Assembly: GCA_011050525.1 (NCBI GenBank) | Contig: DRFO01000017.1 | Coordinates: 372,001-436,000 of the forward strand | Origin: Halopseudomonas xinjiangensis | Lineage (GTDB): Bacteria; Pseudomonadota; Gammaproteobacteria; Pseudomonadales; Pseudomonadaceae | Direction: 5' to 3' | DNA length: 64,000 nucleotides | Shown: piece after piece, positions 1 through 8,982 of the stretch | Numbering within the stretch: position 1 is the stretch's first letter | Layout: every line of letters begins with the position of its first letter | The notes under the pieces: model-generated | Told to the model about the DNA's origin: nothing | What the model saw: the letters and a program-made list of their open reading frames with translations, nothing else | The model's database searches: none | Position numbers and translations under genes: made by a program

Positions 1-1183
1 CTTCGACTACGTTGCGAAGGTCGGCCACTTCGTCATGCCTGGCGTCGCGATCCCAGTTCACGCCGCTGTAGTGCTTGCCGTCCTGGTTGGCACCGCAGAC
101 GAAATCCGCAAGCCAGGCAGCGCTGTGATCGGCAATGATCTTCATATCCAGTCCTATCGGACCGATTGAGCCTGGTTTGCATCCAATGGACTGCTGAATC
201 TGCTGTTCAGTGGCAAAGGTAAGCGGTGCGTGCACTGCCGGATGGTTTTCAGCCTTGATGGGGTTCAGTTCGTGATCACCGCGCAGAATCAGGGCTATCA
301 GTGGCTGGGCTTTGCCTTCTTCGGCCTGGCCCAGCACTATCAAGGTCTTGACTGTTTGCTGCGCCGGTAACTGCAGAAACTGGCTGACGGCCTCGATGGT
401 GAACTGCTCCGGCGTATCGACCAGTTGCTTGCTGGCGGTTGCGCCTGGACGGTCACCGGCAGGCAGCAACGCCGTCGCTTTTTCCATGTTCGCTGCGTAC
501 GAACCGGTGTCCGAGAATACGATTGCGTCTTCGCCGGACTCGGCCAATACGTGAAACTCGTGGGACCCTTCGCCACCAATTGAGCCGTTGTCGGCTACCA
601 CAGGGCGGAAATCCAGCCCGAGACGACTGAACACGTTGCAATACGCCTGATACATTACGTCGTAGGTCTGTTGTAAGGACGCCTGATCGACGTGGAAGGA
701 ATAGGCGTCTTTCATGGTGAACTCGCGTGCACGCATCAGGCCGAAACGGGGGCGTATTTCATCGCGGAATTTGGTCTGTATCTGATAAAGATTCAGCGGC
801 AGTTGCTTGTAACTGGTGATTTCATTGCGCGCCAGCTCAGTGATGATCTCTTCGTGCGTCGGGCCGACACAGAATTCGCGGTCATGCCTGTCCTTCAGGC
901 GCAGTAGCTCGGGGCCGTATTGCTCCCAGCGACCGGATTCCTGCCATAGCTCCGCAGGCTGGATAGCAGGCATCAATACTTCCAGTGCGCCGGCATTGTC
1001 CATTTCGTCACGAACCACCTGTTCCACCTTGCGCAAAACCCGCAGGCCCATCGGCAGCCAGGTGTAAAGACCTGAGGCTATCTTGCGAATCATGCCGGCC
1101 CGCAACATCAGTTGGTGGCTGATGACGGTGGCGTCTGCAGGTGTTTCCTTGAGGGTGGAAATCAGATATTGGCTGGTACGCAT
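1..1183 (-). CDS. proS: prolyl-tRNA synthetase, N-terminal ~394 residues (cut by window edge)
   Basis: Charges tRNA-Pro with proline in the cytoplasm. The reading frame begins at the ATG at 1183 ([18 protein letters not shown]) and runs off the left edge without a stop, so about 394 of the usual ~570 residues are present. Class II synthetase signatures are visible: [10 protein letters not shown], then [17 protein letters not shown] (motif 2) followed by TMKDAYSFH. The later part enters the YbaK-like editing insertion typical of bacterial-type ProRS. It is transcribed away from the porin gene. The leftward proS followed by an oprD-type porin matches the P. aeruginosa order. The anticodon-binding domain lies outside the window. 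Confidence 0.95.
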   Translation of the reverse strand, partial: MRTSQYLISTLKETPADATVISHQLMLRAGMIRKIASGLYTWLPMGLRVLRKVEQVVRDEMDNAGALEVLMPAIQPAELWQESGRWEQYGPELLRLKDRHDREFCVGPTHEEIITELARNEITSYKQLPLNLYQIQTKFRDEIRPRFGLMRAREFTMKDAYSFHVDQASLQQTYDVMYQAYCNVFSRLGLDFRPVVADNGSIGGEGSHEFHVLAESGEDAIVFSDTGSYAANMEKATALLPAGDRPGATASKQLVDTPEQFTIEAVSQFLQLPAQQTVKTLIVLGQAEEGKAQPLIALILRGDHELNPIKAENHPAVHAPLTFATEQQIQQSIGCKPGSIGPIGLDMKIIADHSAAWLADFVCGANQDGKHYSGVNWDRDARHDEVADLRNVVE

Positions 1184-1293
1184 GGGGGAGGGAAGTCCTG
1201 AGATCAGAGTCAGATTTGGCCACATTGTACGGTTGTCTACTCAAGGCGTACAGGGTGCTCGGAGGGAGAAGCGATCAAAGTATGGGCAACAAA

Positions 1294-1319
1294 AAACCCG
1301 GCGCAAGGCCGGGTTTCTT
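1294..1319 (-). terminator. intrinsic terminator of the oprD-type porin gene
   Basis: A 9-bp stem AAACCCGGC / GCCGGGTTT with a 5-nt loop lies 23 nt past the porin stop. Read on the minus strand it is followed by a T-run (TTTTTTG), as expected for rho-independent termination of the leftward porin transcript before proS. Confidence 0.85.
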
Positions 1320-1341
1320 GTGACGTCGTACTACTGAGAGA

Positions 1342-2622
1342 TTAGAGCAGATCCCAGCTGTAAGAAACGATCAGGCGGTTTTCGTCAATGTCGCCGTCAA
1401 ACGCTTCATCTTGGCGAACTGTTGCATTACGCCACAATACGTTGACACCTTCCAGGCTACCGTTTTGTACAGTGTAGCTAATATTAGTGTCGCGTTCCCA
1501 GCGGCCGTCGCGGCTTTCGTCGGCCAAGCCTTCGTGCGCGGCATCAATATTGTCACTGGTAATATAGCGCGTCATGAACGTCAATCCGGGAAGGCCTAAG
1601 CCTGCGAAATCATAGTCATAACGAGCCTGATAAGACCGCTCATCCTTGGCGTTAAAATCTGCATATTGGACAGAGTTGGCCAGAAAGATCGCACCGTCTT
1701 CGTACAAATATCCAGTGTCGCCACCCATGTGCTGGTAAGCCAGCGTGAAGCCATGGTTGCCTGCGCCAAGGGTAAGTCCGAGGGAGGAGGCCTTATTGTC
1801 GTAGTTAACACCACCATCTTCGTCAGATGTTTGATAGTGCGCCAACTCGGTAGTGAGACTGAAGACATCGCTGAGCGCAGCTGTATGAGACAGACCCGCA
1901 AAATGACGTTTCCAGAGCTCATCGGCTTTGGAGGTATACAACGTGGCTGCTAGGGCATCGTTGAGCGTGTACGTACCGCCCAGATAGATAACCTTATCGT
2001 TCTCCTCGGAAAAGCGGAAAACGCCTTCGTCGTCGCCCTGAGATGAGCTAGCCATATCACCGCGAGAGTTCATGCGGCCCGCTTCGACGAACAATCCTTC
2101 AATAGACTCGTTGGTTACGCTGTAACCGGAATAATGGCTAGGCAGCAGACGGGCGTCATCGTAAGCGATGACCGGATTCTCAGGAAAATGCACGCCATAA
2201 CGCAGAGTGGTGTCGGTCAAAATGTTCGCTTTCACTGCCCCGCGAATTTCTGAATACTCATTTGGCGCACTTCCATCTTCGTCGACGGGCAGGATGCCGG
2301 TGTTAGCACGGTCAGGGCTGCTGTCCAGCTTGATACCGCTCATTGCGGTTACGTCAAAGCCCAGGCCAATGGGACCTTCGCTGAAACCGGATGCGAAATC
2401 CAGAACGAAGCCGGTGGCGGCTTCTTCGCGCTTACTTTGACGGTCACCGGGGCTTCGGAAGTCACGGCTAAAATACATGGTACGGTTGCTTAGGGTAGCG
2501 GTTGCCCCCTCAACGATGCCTTCAGCACGCTCGGTCGTCTGAGCCAAGGCTTGAGAAGCGATCAAGCCATTGCCAAGGGCTACGGCCAGAGCTACGGAAC
2601 TCCATTTGACAGCATTTTTCAT
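1342..2622 (-). CDS. OprD-family outer-membrane porin
   Basis: Substrate-specific outer-membrane porin of the OprD family, which takes up basic amino acids, peptides or carboxylates; the substrate cannot be told from sequence. The ATG at 2622 is chosen over an in-frame ATG 15 nt upstream because AAGGAGT sits 6 nt before it. The 426-residue product has a signal peptide (cleavage near ALA-QTT at residue 27) and then the family opening LSNRTMYFSRDFR. The mature part is rich in alternating beta-barrel strands and ends in SYSWDLL. Glycine- and aspartate-rich loops are typical. The gene has a long upstream region with several repeated motifs and its own terminator, so it is probably monocistronic and regulated by substrate. 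Confidence 0.93.
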   Translation of the reverse strand: MKNAVKWSSVALAVALGNGLIASQALAQTTERAEGIVEGATATLSNRTMYFSRDFRSPGDRQSKREEAATGFVLDFASGFSEGPIGLGFDVTAMSGIKLDSSPDRANTGILPVDEDGSAPNEYSEIRGAVKANILTDTTLRYGVHFPENPVIAYDDARLLPSHYSGYSVTNESIEGLFVEAGRMNSRGDMASSSQGDDEGVFRFSEENDKVIYLGGTYTLNDALAATLYTSKADELWKRHFAGLSHTAALSDVFSLTTELAHYQTSDEDGGVNYDNKASSLGLTLGAGNHGFTLAYQHMGGDTGYLYEDGAIFLANSVQYADFNAKDERSYQARYDYDFAGLGLPGLTFMTRYITSDNIDAAHEGLADESRDGRWERDTNISYTVQNGSLEGVNVLWRNATVRQDEAFDGDIDENRLIVSYSWDLL

Positions 2623-2705
2623 TGTGTACTCCTTCATTAAAAAAGCTTGAGGCTCGTCGTTGAACCGTTTTCTTCGTTGTTATTATCGCGTTACATTAAA
2701 TCAAT

Positions 2706-2827
2706 AAATGACTTTATGCGAAATTAAGACCTTTAAAAACAGCTCTTTGTCGCATAATCTTCACATTTTGTCGCATCTTGATGGCTCGCGGTTGGTCCAA
2801 CCTTTGCACCGTAGCATAAAGTCATTT
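2706..2827. repeat. 14-bp inverted repeat bracketing the porin/HIT intergenic region
   Basis: AAATGACTTTATGC at 2706-2719 recurs as its exact reverse complement GCATAAAGTCATTT at 2814-2827. The ~94-nt interval between the arms contains two direct copies of TTTGTCGCAT (2746-2755 and 2767-2776), 21 bp apart, i.e. two helical turns. This arrangement suggests a regulator that loops or binds cooperatively, such as an AraC-type or FNR/Lrp-like protein; which one is unknown. Confidence 0.5.
2793..2808 (+). promoter_or_regulatory. possible sigma-54 promoter (-24/-12) upstream of the HIT gene
   Basis: TGG at 2793-2795 and TTGCA at 2804-2808 have the invariant GG and GC at the spacing of the sigma-54 consensus TGGCACG(N4)TTGCW. 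Start of transcription would fall near 2819, about 60 nt before the HIT gene. No enhancer-binding site was identified. Confidence 0.35.
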
Positions 2828-2881
2828 TAAACATGATAGATGATCTGTCTCAATTTGAGGCATTTATGAGCAGGGAAATAT

Positions 2882-3316
2882 ATGTTCGAGCTGCACCCTC
2901 AATTAGCGAAGGATGGGATTCTGGTTGGAGACTTCCGGCTCAGTCGCCTTTTGCTGATAAATGACAAGCAGTATCCGTGGTTTGTCCTGGTACCACGGCG
3001 TCCGGGCATGACGGAGATCTTTCAACTCGATGAAGTCGACCGGGTTCAGTTGTTGAAGGAATCCTGTCTTCTCGCTCAGGTCATGACAACGGTCTTCGCG
3101 ACGCAGAAACTGAACATTGCTGCGCTGGGTAATATGGTGAGTCAGTTGCATGTCCACCACATAGCACGCTACCCCAGCGATCCTGCCTGGCCAGCGCCGG
3201 TATGGGGAAAAGCACCGGCAGTGCCTTATTCCGAAAATGACCGAGTGGAGCGAATAGCTGTCATGAGAGAGGCTCTGACAGCACATCTGGTCGACGGGAA
3301 ATTTAGCAATGGGTAA
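2882..3316 (+). CDS. HIT-domain protein (nucleotide hydrolase/transferase family)
   Basis: A 144-residue histidine-triad superfamily protein, likely a dinucleoside-polyphosphate or nucleotidyl hydrolase in the cytoplasm. The signature is at residues 88-96, QLHVHHIAR. Two histidines (H90, H92) are in canonical register, but the third is at H93 rather than at position 94 of the HxHxH pattern. The downstream DPAWPAPVWG segment resembles the small pseudomonad HIT proteins found in this spot between the porin and slyX. The start is preceded by AGGGAAATAT. It overlaps slyX by 8 nt, so the two are translated from one transcript. Confidence 0.85.
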   Translation: MFELHPQLAKDGILVGDFRLSRLLLINDKQYPWFVLVPRRPGMTEIFQLDEVDRVQLLKESCLLAQVMTTVFATQKLNIAALGNMVSQLHVHHIARYPSDPAWPAPVWGKAPAVPYSENDRVERIAVMREALTAHLVDGKFSNG

Positions 3317-3524
3317 TGATCTGGAAGGGCGCGTGAATGAGTTGGAAGCCAGGTTGGCTTTTCAGGACGACACTATTCAGGCACTGAATGAAGCGGTGGG
3401 GCGTCAGGAGCTGGAGTTGGAACGTTTGCGCAGGGCTCTGCAATTATTGGCGACGCGTCAGGCTGATCTGGCGGCCTCAATGCCTGGCGAGGCGGCCGAT
3501 GATCAGCCGCCACCGCACTATTAA
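3309..3524 (+). CDS. slyX: SlyX family coiled-coil protein
   Basis: A 71-residue protein of the SlyX family, whose biochemical role is not established (named for an E. coli lysis-related gene). Nearly the whole chain is a predicted coiled coil with heptad-spaced leucines (ELEARLAFQDDTIQALNEAV, then LELERLRRALQLL), and it ends in the family-typical proline/histidine tail (PPPHY). The start overlaps the last 8 nt of the HIT gene. It converges with the cold-shock gene 21 nt downstream. Confidence 0.93.
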   Translation: MGNDLEGRVNELEARLAFQDDTIQALNEAVGRQELELERLRRALQLLATRQADLAASMPGEAADDQPPPHY

Positions 3525-3545
3525 CATTGAGGGAAAGATCAGGAG

Positions 3546-4181
3546 TCAGTCCAGGATGGAGACGTCTTCTGCCTGAAGTCCTTTCTCGCGGCGGGCAACA
3601 ACGAATTCCACTCGTTGGCCTTCCTCCAGAACCCGGTGGCCATCGCCTCTTATCGCGCGAAAGTGTACGAACACATCTTCGCCCTGGTCCCGGGAAATGA
3701 AGCCAAAGCCTTTGCTGGTGTTAAACCATTTCACGGTGCCGGCTTCGCGCTCTTCATTGTCGTCATAATCGATGTCATCGGTATGAGCGGTTGAGCGGGC
3801 CGGGTGCGAAACTTTTCCAGAGAGTTGATCTACCAGGACCAGTACTGTCATCAGACACACGCTGGCGATCGCGAGACCGACGGTGTGTGCGGTAAACACA
3901 CCGAATGCAGGAAGCGCAAGCAGGGTTACGACCTGAACTGTGGTGGCGACCAGCAGCGTAATGGAGGCAATGATATACACTGCGCCCTTGGCGGGGCTGA
4001 ATGCTCTGGTGGGCTGATTAAATTGTTGAAGGTTGATCAGGCCTAACAACAGGCAGGTCAATCCAGTCAGATTCAAAGGGTTTGTGAGGGTAAAAAAGGG
4101 GATGCTGAAAAGCAGGCCTGCGACTACTGCAACCAGGCCGGTGAGAAGGTGTAGATAGCGAAAACTGTTCAAGATATTCAT
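3546..4181 (-). CDS. membrane-anchored cold-shock domain protein
   Basis: A two-part protein of 211 residues. Residues ~8-118 form about four hydrophobic transmembrane segments. An acidic linker ([12 protein letters not shown]) follows, and residues ~146-211 are a cold-shock domain with RNP1-like KGFGFI (157-162) and RNP2-like VFVHF (170-174). The CSD binds single-stranded RNA or DNA, so the architecture suggests an RNA-binding domain tethered at the inner membrane. A probable cold-shock protein occupies the same syntenic spot in P. aeruginosa (from memory, PA0961). The ATG at 4181 has AAGG directly against it; a start 75 nt upstream is possible, so the N-terminus is the least certain part. 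Confidence 0.8.
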   Translation of the reverse strand: MNILNSFRYLHLLTGLVAVVAGLLFSIPFFTLTNPLNLTGLTCLLLGLINLQQFNQPTRAFSPAKGAVYIIASITLLVATTVQVVTLLALPAFGVFTAHTVGLAIASVCLMTVLVLVDQLSGKVSHPARSTAHTDDIDYDDNEEREAGTVKWFNTSKGFGFISRDQGEDVFVHFRAIRGDGHRVLEEGQRVEFVVARREKGLQAEDVSILD

Positions 4182-4325
4182 CCTTAGCTCTGTGACATTG
4201 AAATAACCGGCAAACTGCCATGCCAAGCCGGGTGCGCACTCTAACCTGAAACGCACGCTGTCACAAAATGAACAAAGGTCGCTGGATCAGTTGGAAGCGG
4301 GGCGGGTCCCGCTTCCAGCAGGCGA

Positions 4326-4796
4326 TCAGCTCTCCAGCAGGCTACGCAGCATCCAGGCGGTTTTCTCATGAAACTGCATGCGCTGGGTCAGGAGATCAGC
4401 GGTAGGCTCGTCATGGGTACTCTCACATATGGGGAAAATGCTTCGTGCAGTCCGCACGCACGCCTCATGCCCACCTACCAGCAGACGGATCATTTCCTTG
4501 GCTTCTGGTACACCTTCTTCCTCCTTGATGGAGCTGAGCTGAACAAACTGCTTGTAGGTTCCCGGCGCGGGGAAGCCAAGTGTCCTGATGCGTTCCGCTA
4601 TATCGTCGACGGCCAGGGCCAGTTCGTTATAGTGCGTTTCGAACATCAGATGCAGCGTCTGGAACATCGGACCTTTGACGTTCCAGTGAAAATTATGAGT
4701 CTTTAGGTAGAGCGTGTAGGTGTCTGCCAGCAAGTGTGAAAGACCTTCTGCGATTTTTTCTCTGTCCTGTTCGGTAATGCCGATATCGATCTTCAT
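4326..4796 (-). CDS. dps: Dps-family DNA-protecting ferritin
   Basis: A 156-residue Dps-type mini-ferritin that oxidises Fe2+ with peroxide and stores iron in a 12-mer shell, protecting DNA. The ferroxidase region [11 protein letters not shown] and the helix continuing to [19 protein letters not shown] carry the conserved inter-subunit H, D and E ligands. GAGGAG lies 5 nt before the ATG. The gene is followed leftward by the cold-shock gene, the order seen in P. aeruginosa. No OxyR site was identified. It belongs to the conserved backbone rather than to the ferritin-like block at 17-22 kb. Confidence 0.93.
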   Translation of the reverse strand: MKIDIGITEQDREKIAEGLSHLLADTYTLYLKTHNFHWNVKGPMFQTLHLMFETHYNELALAVDDIAERIRTLGFPAPGTYKQFVQLSSIKEEEGVPEAKEMIRLLVGGHEACVRTARSIFPICESTHDEPTADLLTQRMQFHEKTAWMLRSLLES

Positions 4797-4854
4797 AATG
4801 ACTCCTCTGGGCTGAGTGCTTGCTTCAACCAGTATACGGGTTGCGATAGCACGC

Positions 4855-5673
4855 TCAACTGCTCTTGGTGAGCCTGGCCAGAATACGTTCGTAGCTGGCG
4901 GGCATCAGCCTCTGGATAAGATCAAGAAATTTCGCGTCCGAGCCGATCATAATACGCTTGCGATTGCCCTCAACGCCTTCCATTATCACCTTGGCAGCGG
5001 TTGCAGCATCGGTCCTTGCCAGCTTGTCAAAGCCCGAAATAGCTTGTTGCATATCTTTGCCGCCGTTCATGTCGGTGTAGAAGCGTGCGTTGCGGGCGAT
5101 ATTGGTTTTGATGCCGCCTGGATGCACGCAGCTGACCTTGATTGGCGAGCTTGCCAGTTCCTGGCGTAGTGCTTCCGTGAATCCCTTTACGGCAAATTTG
5201 CTGGCGTTGTAAGCGCTTTGGGTGGGGACGCCTATGATGCCGAAGATGCTGGAGATATTGACGATATGTCCACCGTTCTGGCGCCGCATGATGGGAAGGA
5301 ATGCTTTGGTGCCGTAGACCACGCCCCAGAAGTTGATCCCCATGATCCATTCGAAGTCATCGTAACTGACCTGCTCGACGGTTTCTGACAGGGCAACGCC
5401 TGCATTGTTGAACAGCATATCTATCCGTCCGTGAAACGCGGCGGCGTCGCCGGCAAATTGCTCGACCGCTTGGCGATCAGCGACATCCAGCGGGTGCACG
5501 CTCACGCTGCATCCGCCGCTGCGAAGCTTGTCAGCCAGTTGGTCCAGAGCGTCCGCGTTGATGTCAGCCAAGGCGAGACTGAAGCCCTTCTGTGCGAGTA
5601 GTTCCGCCAGCGCCAGACCGATGCCAGAGGCAGCGCCTGTTATTGCTGCAGTCTGGGCATTGAGAGCTGTCAT
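4855..5673 (-). CDS. short-chain dehydrogenase/reductase
   Basis: A 272-residue classical SDR, NAD(P)H-dependent, of unknown substrate. Residues ~12-19 carry the nucleotide-binding TGAASGIG, followed by NNAG near residue 91 and the catalytic YxxxK as YNASK. The sequence IVNISSIFG before it supplies the catalytic serine. AAGGAAG lies 4 nt before the ATG. It is divergent from aspS, with ~190 bp between them. The C-terminal [11 protein letters not shown] resembles SDRs often annotated as oxidoreductases acting on acyl or lipid substrates, but that is only a hint. Confidence 0.88.
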   Translation of the reverse strand: MTALNAQTAAITGAASGIGLALAELLAQKGFSLALADINADALDQLADKLRSGGCSVSVHPLDVADRQAVEQFAGDAAAFHGRIDMLFNNAGVALSETVEQVSYDDFEWIMGINFWGVVYGTKAFLPIMRRQNGGHIVNISSIFGIIGVPTQSAYNASKFAVKGFTEALRQELASSPIKVSCVHPGGIKTNIARNARFYTDMNGGKDMQQAISGFDKLARTDAATAAKVIMEGVEGNRKRIMIGSDAKFLDLIQRLMPASYERILARLTKSS

Positions 5674-5867
5674 GGATCTTCCTTATATATTGTTGTTAAG
5701 TCCGGTGGCCGAGCATATCCACCCGGGTCGGACGGGGCAATCGCAATCACAGCCTCTCCCCGCAGAAGGCATTTTTCGGGTATATTATGGCGCTTTTATC
5801 CGAGCGGACTATGGCATGCAAAGCCGCCTGCCATAGCCCGAGTCGTTGACCACAGGAACACCACACC

Positions 5868-7661
5868 ATGATGCGTACCCATTATTGCGGCCAGTTGAAC
5901 GAATCGCTGGCAGATCAGGAAGTGACCCTCTGCGGCTGGGTTCACCGTCGCCGTGACCATGGCGGGGTTATATTTCTCGATATTCGTGATCGGGAAGGTC
6001 TGGCGCAGGTGGTGTTCGATCCGGATCGAGAAGAAACCTTTGCGCTGGCTGACCGCGTGCGCAGCGAATATGTGGTCAAGATAAAGGGCAAGGTCCGCGC
6101 GCGCCCCGCCGGTGCGGTAAATCCGAACATGGCGTCCGGTGGGATTGAAGTGCTCGGTTACGATCTCGAAGTGCTGAACCAGGCAGAAACGCCGCCGTTT
6201 CCGCTGGATGAATATTCCGACGTGGGAGAGGAGACGCGTCTGCGTTACCGCTTCATTGATCTGCGTCGCCCGGAGATGGCGGCTAAACTCAAGCTACGCT
6301 CATGGATAACCAGCAGTATTCGTCGATATCTCGATGAAAACGGCTTTCTGGACGTCGAAACGCCGATTCTTACCCGGGCTACGCCCGAGGGTGCTCGCGA
6401 CTATCTGGTTCCCAGCCGTACCCATCCCGGCAGCTTCTTCGCTTTGCCGCAGTCGCCACAGTTGTTCAAGCAGCTATTGATGGTCGCCGGCTTTGATCGT
6501 TATTACCAGATCGCCAAGTGCTTCCGGGATGAGGATCTGCGCGCTGATCGCCAGCCGGAATTCACCCAGATTGACATCGAGACCAGTTTCCTCGACGAGA
6601 GCGACATAATCGGTCTGACTGAAGGCATGATTCGCGGCCTGTTCAAGGAAGTGCTGGATGTGGAGCTCGGCGAATTTCCGCATATGACCTTCGAAGAAGC
6701 CATGCGCCGCTATGGGTCCGATAAGCCTGATCTGCGCAACCCTCTTGAGCTGGTCGATGTGGCGGATCAGCTGAATCAGGTCGATTTCAAGGTGTTCAGT
6801 GGTCCGGCAAATGACCCCAAGGGCCGCGTCGCTGCCCTGCGGGTGCCGGGCGGGGCAGCCATGCCACGTAAACAGATCGATGATTACACCAAGTTCGTCG
6901 GTATCTACGGTGCCAAGGGCCTTGCCTATATCAAGGTCAATGAGCGCGCCAAGGGCGTTGAAGGGCTTCAGTCTCCTATCGTCAAATTCATTCCAGAGGA
7001 CAATCTCAACGTGATCCTGGATCGCGTTGGGGCGGTGGATGGCGATATCGTGTTCTTCGGCGCCGACCGGGCCAAAATCGTGTCCGAAGCGTTGGGCGCA
7101 CTGCGCATCAAGCTGGGGCATGATCTTGATCTCCTGACCTGCCAGTGGGCGCCAATGTGGGTCGTCGATTTCCCGATGTTCGAGGAAAACGACGATGGCA
7201 GTCTCAGCGCCCTGCATCATCCCTTTACCGCGCCGAAATGCAGTCCGGAAGAGTTGGCTGCGAACCCGGCCGCTGCGCTTTCACGCGCCTATGACATGGT
7301 GCTCAACGGTACCGAGTTGGGCGGCGGTTCCATTCGTATTCATCGCAAGGACATGCAACAGGCGGTATTCGGTATTTTGGGCATCAGTCCGGAAGAGCAG
7401 CAGGAGAAATTCGGCTTTTTGCTGGATGCGCTGAAGTACGGTGCGCCGCCCCATGGCGGTCTGGCTTTCGGACTGGATCGTCTGGTCATGCTGGTAACGG
7501 GTGCCGCCTCCATTCGCGAAGTAATCGCTTTCCCGAAAACCCAGAGTGCGGCCTGTGTCATGACGCAGGCTCCGGGGCTGGTGGATAACAAGGCGCTGCG
7601 TGAATTGCACATTCGCTTGCGTGACAGCCCAAGGTCGAAGGCTGATCCGAGCGCAGTGTAG
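5868..7661 (+). CDS. aspS: aspartyl-tRNA synthetase
   Basis: Charges tRNA-Asp. In pseudomonads lacking AsnRS it is also known to charge tRNA-Asn, feeding GatCAB. The product is 597 residues and begins [14 protein letters not shown], matching the Pseudomonas enzyme from its first residue, so the first of two ATGs is used. It has the OB-fold anticodon domain ([16 protein letters not shown]), motif 2 ([16 protein letters not shown]), the bacterial GAD insertion, and motif 3 ([12 protein letters not shown]). His31, which I recall as a determinant of non-discriminating charging in P. aeruginosa, is present. A strong terminator follows. The yebC/pmpR gene that follows aspS in P. aeruginosa is missing. 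Confidence 0.97.
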   Translation: MMRTHYCGQLNESLADQEVTLCGWVHRRRDHGGVIFLDIRDREGLAQVVFDPDREETFALADRVRSEYVVKIKGKVRARPAGAVNPNMASGGIEVLGYDLEVLNQAETPPFPLDEYSDVGEETRLRYRFIDLRRPEMAAKLKLRSWITSSIRRYLDENGFLDVETPILTRATPEGARDYLVPSRTHPGSFFALPQSPQLFKQLLMVAGFDRYYQIAKCFRDEDLRADRQPEFTQIDIETSFLDESDIIGLTEGMIRGLFKEVLDVELGEFPHMTFEEAMRRYGSDKPDLRNPLELVDVADQLNQVDFKVFSGPANDPKGRVAALRVPGGAAMPRKQIDDYTKFVGIYGAKGLAYIKVNERAKGVEGLQSPIVKFIPEDNLNVILDRVGAVDGDIVFFGADRAKIVSEALGALRIKLGHDLDLLTCQWAPMWVVDFPMFEENDDGSLSALHHPFTAPKCSPEELAANPAAALSRAYDMVLNGTELGGGSIRIHRKDMQQAVFGILGISPEEQQEKFGFLLDALKYGAPPHGGLAFGLDRLVMLVTGAASIREVIAFPKTQSAACVMTQAPGLVDNKALRELHIRLRDSPRSKADPSAV

Positions 7662-7694
7662 TGCTGGCGTTCGCTGTCGCGAAGTGAGCAACGG

Positions 7695-7720
7695 ATGGGA
7701 GGCATTGCCTCCCATTTTCT
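7695..7720 (+). terminator. intrinsic terminator after aspS
   Basis: A 9-bp perfect stem ATGGGAGGC / GCCTCCCAT with a 3-nt loop is followed by TTTCTTATC. It lies 33 nt past the aspS stop and separates aspS from ruvC. Confidence 0.85.
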
Positions 7721-7795
7721 TATCAGGCATCTTGAATGCCGTTAGCAAAAGCTCCGGTCCGGCATGACAATCATCAATCAAGGAAGTACCACGCC

Positions 7796-8323
7796 ATGGC
7801 CCTGATATTGGGCATCGATCCCGGTTCGCGCATCACCGGTTACGGAATAGTCCGCGAGCAGGGAGGTCAGTGCGAATACGTCACCTCCGGATGCATACGG
7901 CTTGGGGGTGGTTCGTTTCCGGAGCGCCTTAAACAGATTTTCGAGAATCTCACGGAGTTGATCGCGAGATATCAACCCACTGTGCTGAGCATCGAACAGG
8001 TATTTCTCGCGCGCAATCCGGACTCGGCGCTCAAGCTGGGACAGGCACGAGGCGCCGCGATTGTTGCGGCGGTGCATGCCGGACTCGAAGTGCATGAATA
8101 TACGGCGCGTCAGGTGAAGCAATCGGTGGTCGGCACCGGAGCGGCAGACAAGACTCAGGTGCAGCATATGGTCACGCAGCTGCTGGGATTGTCCGGCACG
8201 CCCCAGGCAGACGCCGCCGACGCCTTGGCCATCGCGCTTTGCCATGCGCACTCTAGTGCGCTCCAGGCCCAGCTGGGCGGTGGTCTGCTCGGCCTGCGGT
8301 CCGGTCGGGTGCGACGACGTTGA
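7796..8323 (+). CDS. ruvC: Holliday junction resolvase RuvC
   Basis: Endonuclease that cuts Holliday junctions symmetrically, working with RuvAB. It is 175 residues with the four acidic catalytic residues in place: D8 (ILGIDPG), E67 (LSIEQVF), D139 and D142 (QADAADALA). The ATG at 7796 is chosen because [10 protein letters not shown] is the family N-terminus and AAGGA precedes it; an in-frame upstream extension has no homology. It is the first gene of ruvCAB; ruvA follows after 16 nt. Confidence 0.96.
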   Translation: MALILGIDPGSRITGYGIVREQGGQCEYVTSGCIRLGGGSFPERLKQIFENLTELIARYQPTVLSIEQVFLARNPDSALKLGQARGAAIVAAVHAGLEVHEYTARQVKQSVVGTGAADKTQVQHMVTQLLGLSGTPQADAADALAIALCHAHSSALQAQLGGGLLGLRSGRVRRR

Positions 8324-8339
8324 TGCAGAGGAATAGCAG

Positions 8340-8945
8340 GTGATAGGAAGGCTGACAGGTATTTTGCTCGAAAAGCAACCGCCCCACATTCTGCTGGATG
8401 TGCAGGGCGTAGGGTATGAGCTGGACGCTCCGATGAGTACCTTTTATCACCTTCCTGCATTAGGTGAAAAGGTCGCCTTGCATACTCACCTGGTGGTGAG
8501 GGAGGATGCGCAACTGTTATACGCCTTCTTGGAAAAGCGCGAGCGCGAATTGTTCAGGGAGCTGATCAGACTTAACGGCGTGGGCCCCAAGCTGGCGCTG
8601 GCCCTGATGTCCGGCCTGGACCCCGACGAGCTGATCCGGGCGGTTCAGATGCAGGACACCAGCGCACTGGTAAAGGTACCGGGTGTGGGGAAGAAAACCG
8701 CAGAGCGGCTGTTGGTGGAGCTCAAGGATCGCTTCAAGGCCTGGGAAGCAGTGCCGGGCATGCTCAAACCGTTTGGACCCACCGGTTCAGCGGTGATGCC
8801 TGTTTCACAAAGCAGTGATGCTGTGAGTGCGTTGATTTCGCTGGGCTACAAACCCCAGGAAGCCAGCCGCGCCGTCGCAGCGGTGGAAGAGGACGGAATG
8901 AGCAGCGAAGAGTTGATAAGACGGGCACTCAAAGGCATGGTGTAA
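8340..8945 (+). CDS. ruvA: Holliday junction DNA helicase subunit RuvA
   Basis: Tetrameric junction-binding protein that loads RuvB. It is 201 residues starting at GTG (8340). Domain I is an OB-fold ([19 protein letters not shown]). Domain II has two helix-hairpin-helix motifs ([15 protein letters not shown] and [13 protein letters not shown]). The C-terminal domain III that contacts RuvB is [20 protein letters not shown]. It lies between ruvC and ruvB with short gaps, forming one operon. Confidence 0.96.
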   Translation: MIGRLTGILLEKQPPHILLDVQGVGYELDAPMSTFYHLPALGEKVALHTHLVVREDAQLLYAFLEKRERELFRELIRLNGVGPKLALALMSGLDPDELIRAVQMQDTSALVKVPGVGKKTAERLLVELKDRFKAWEAVPGMLKPFGPTGSAVMPVSQSSDAVSALISLGYKPQEASRAVAAVEEDGMSSEELIRRALKGMV

Positions 8946-8982
8946 CCAAGCCCTATTTAGCGCAGCGCGCCACGGAAATGAC

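Noticed and set aside
6474-7220. 248-codon open frame on the minus strand inside aspS
   Set aside because: Fully antisense to a well-conserved synthetase, with no ribosome site or recognisable domain; codon-bias shadow.
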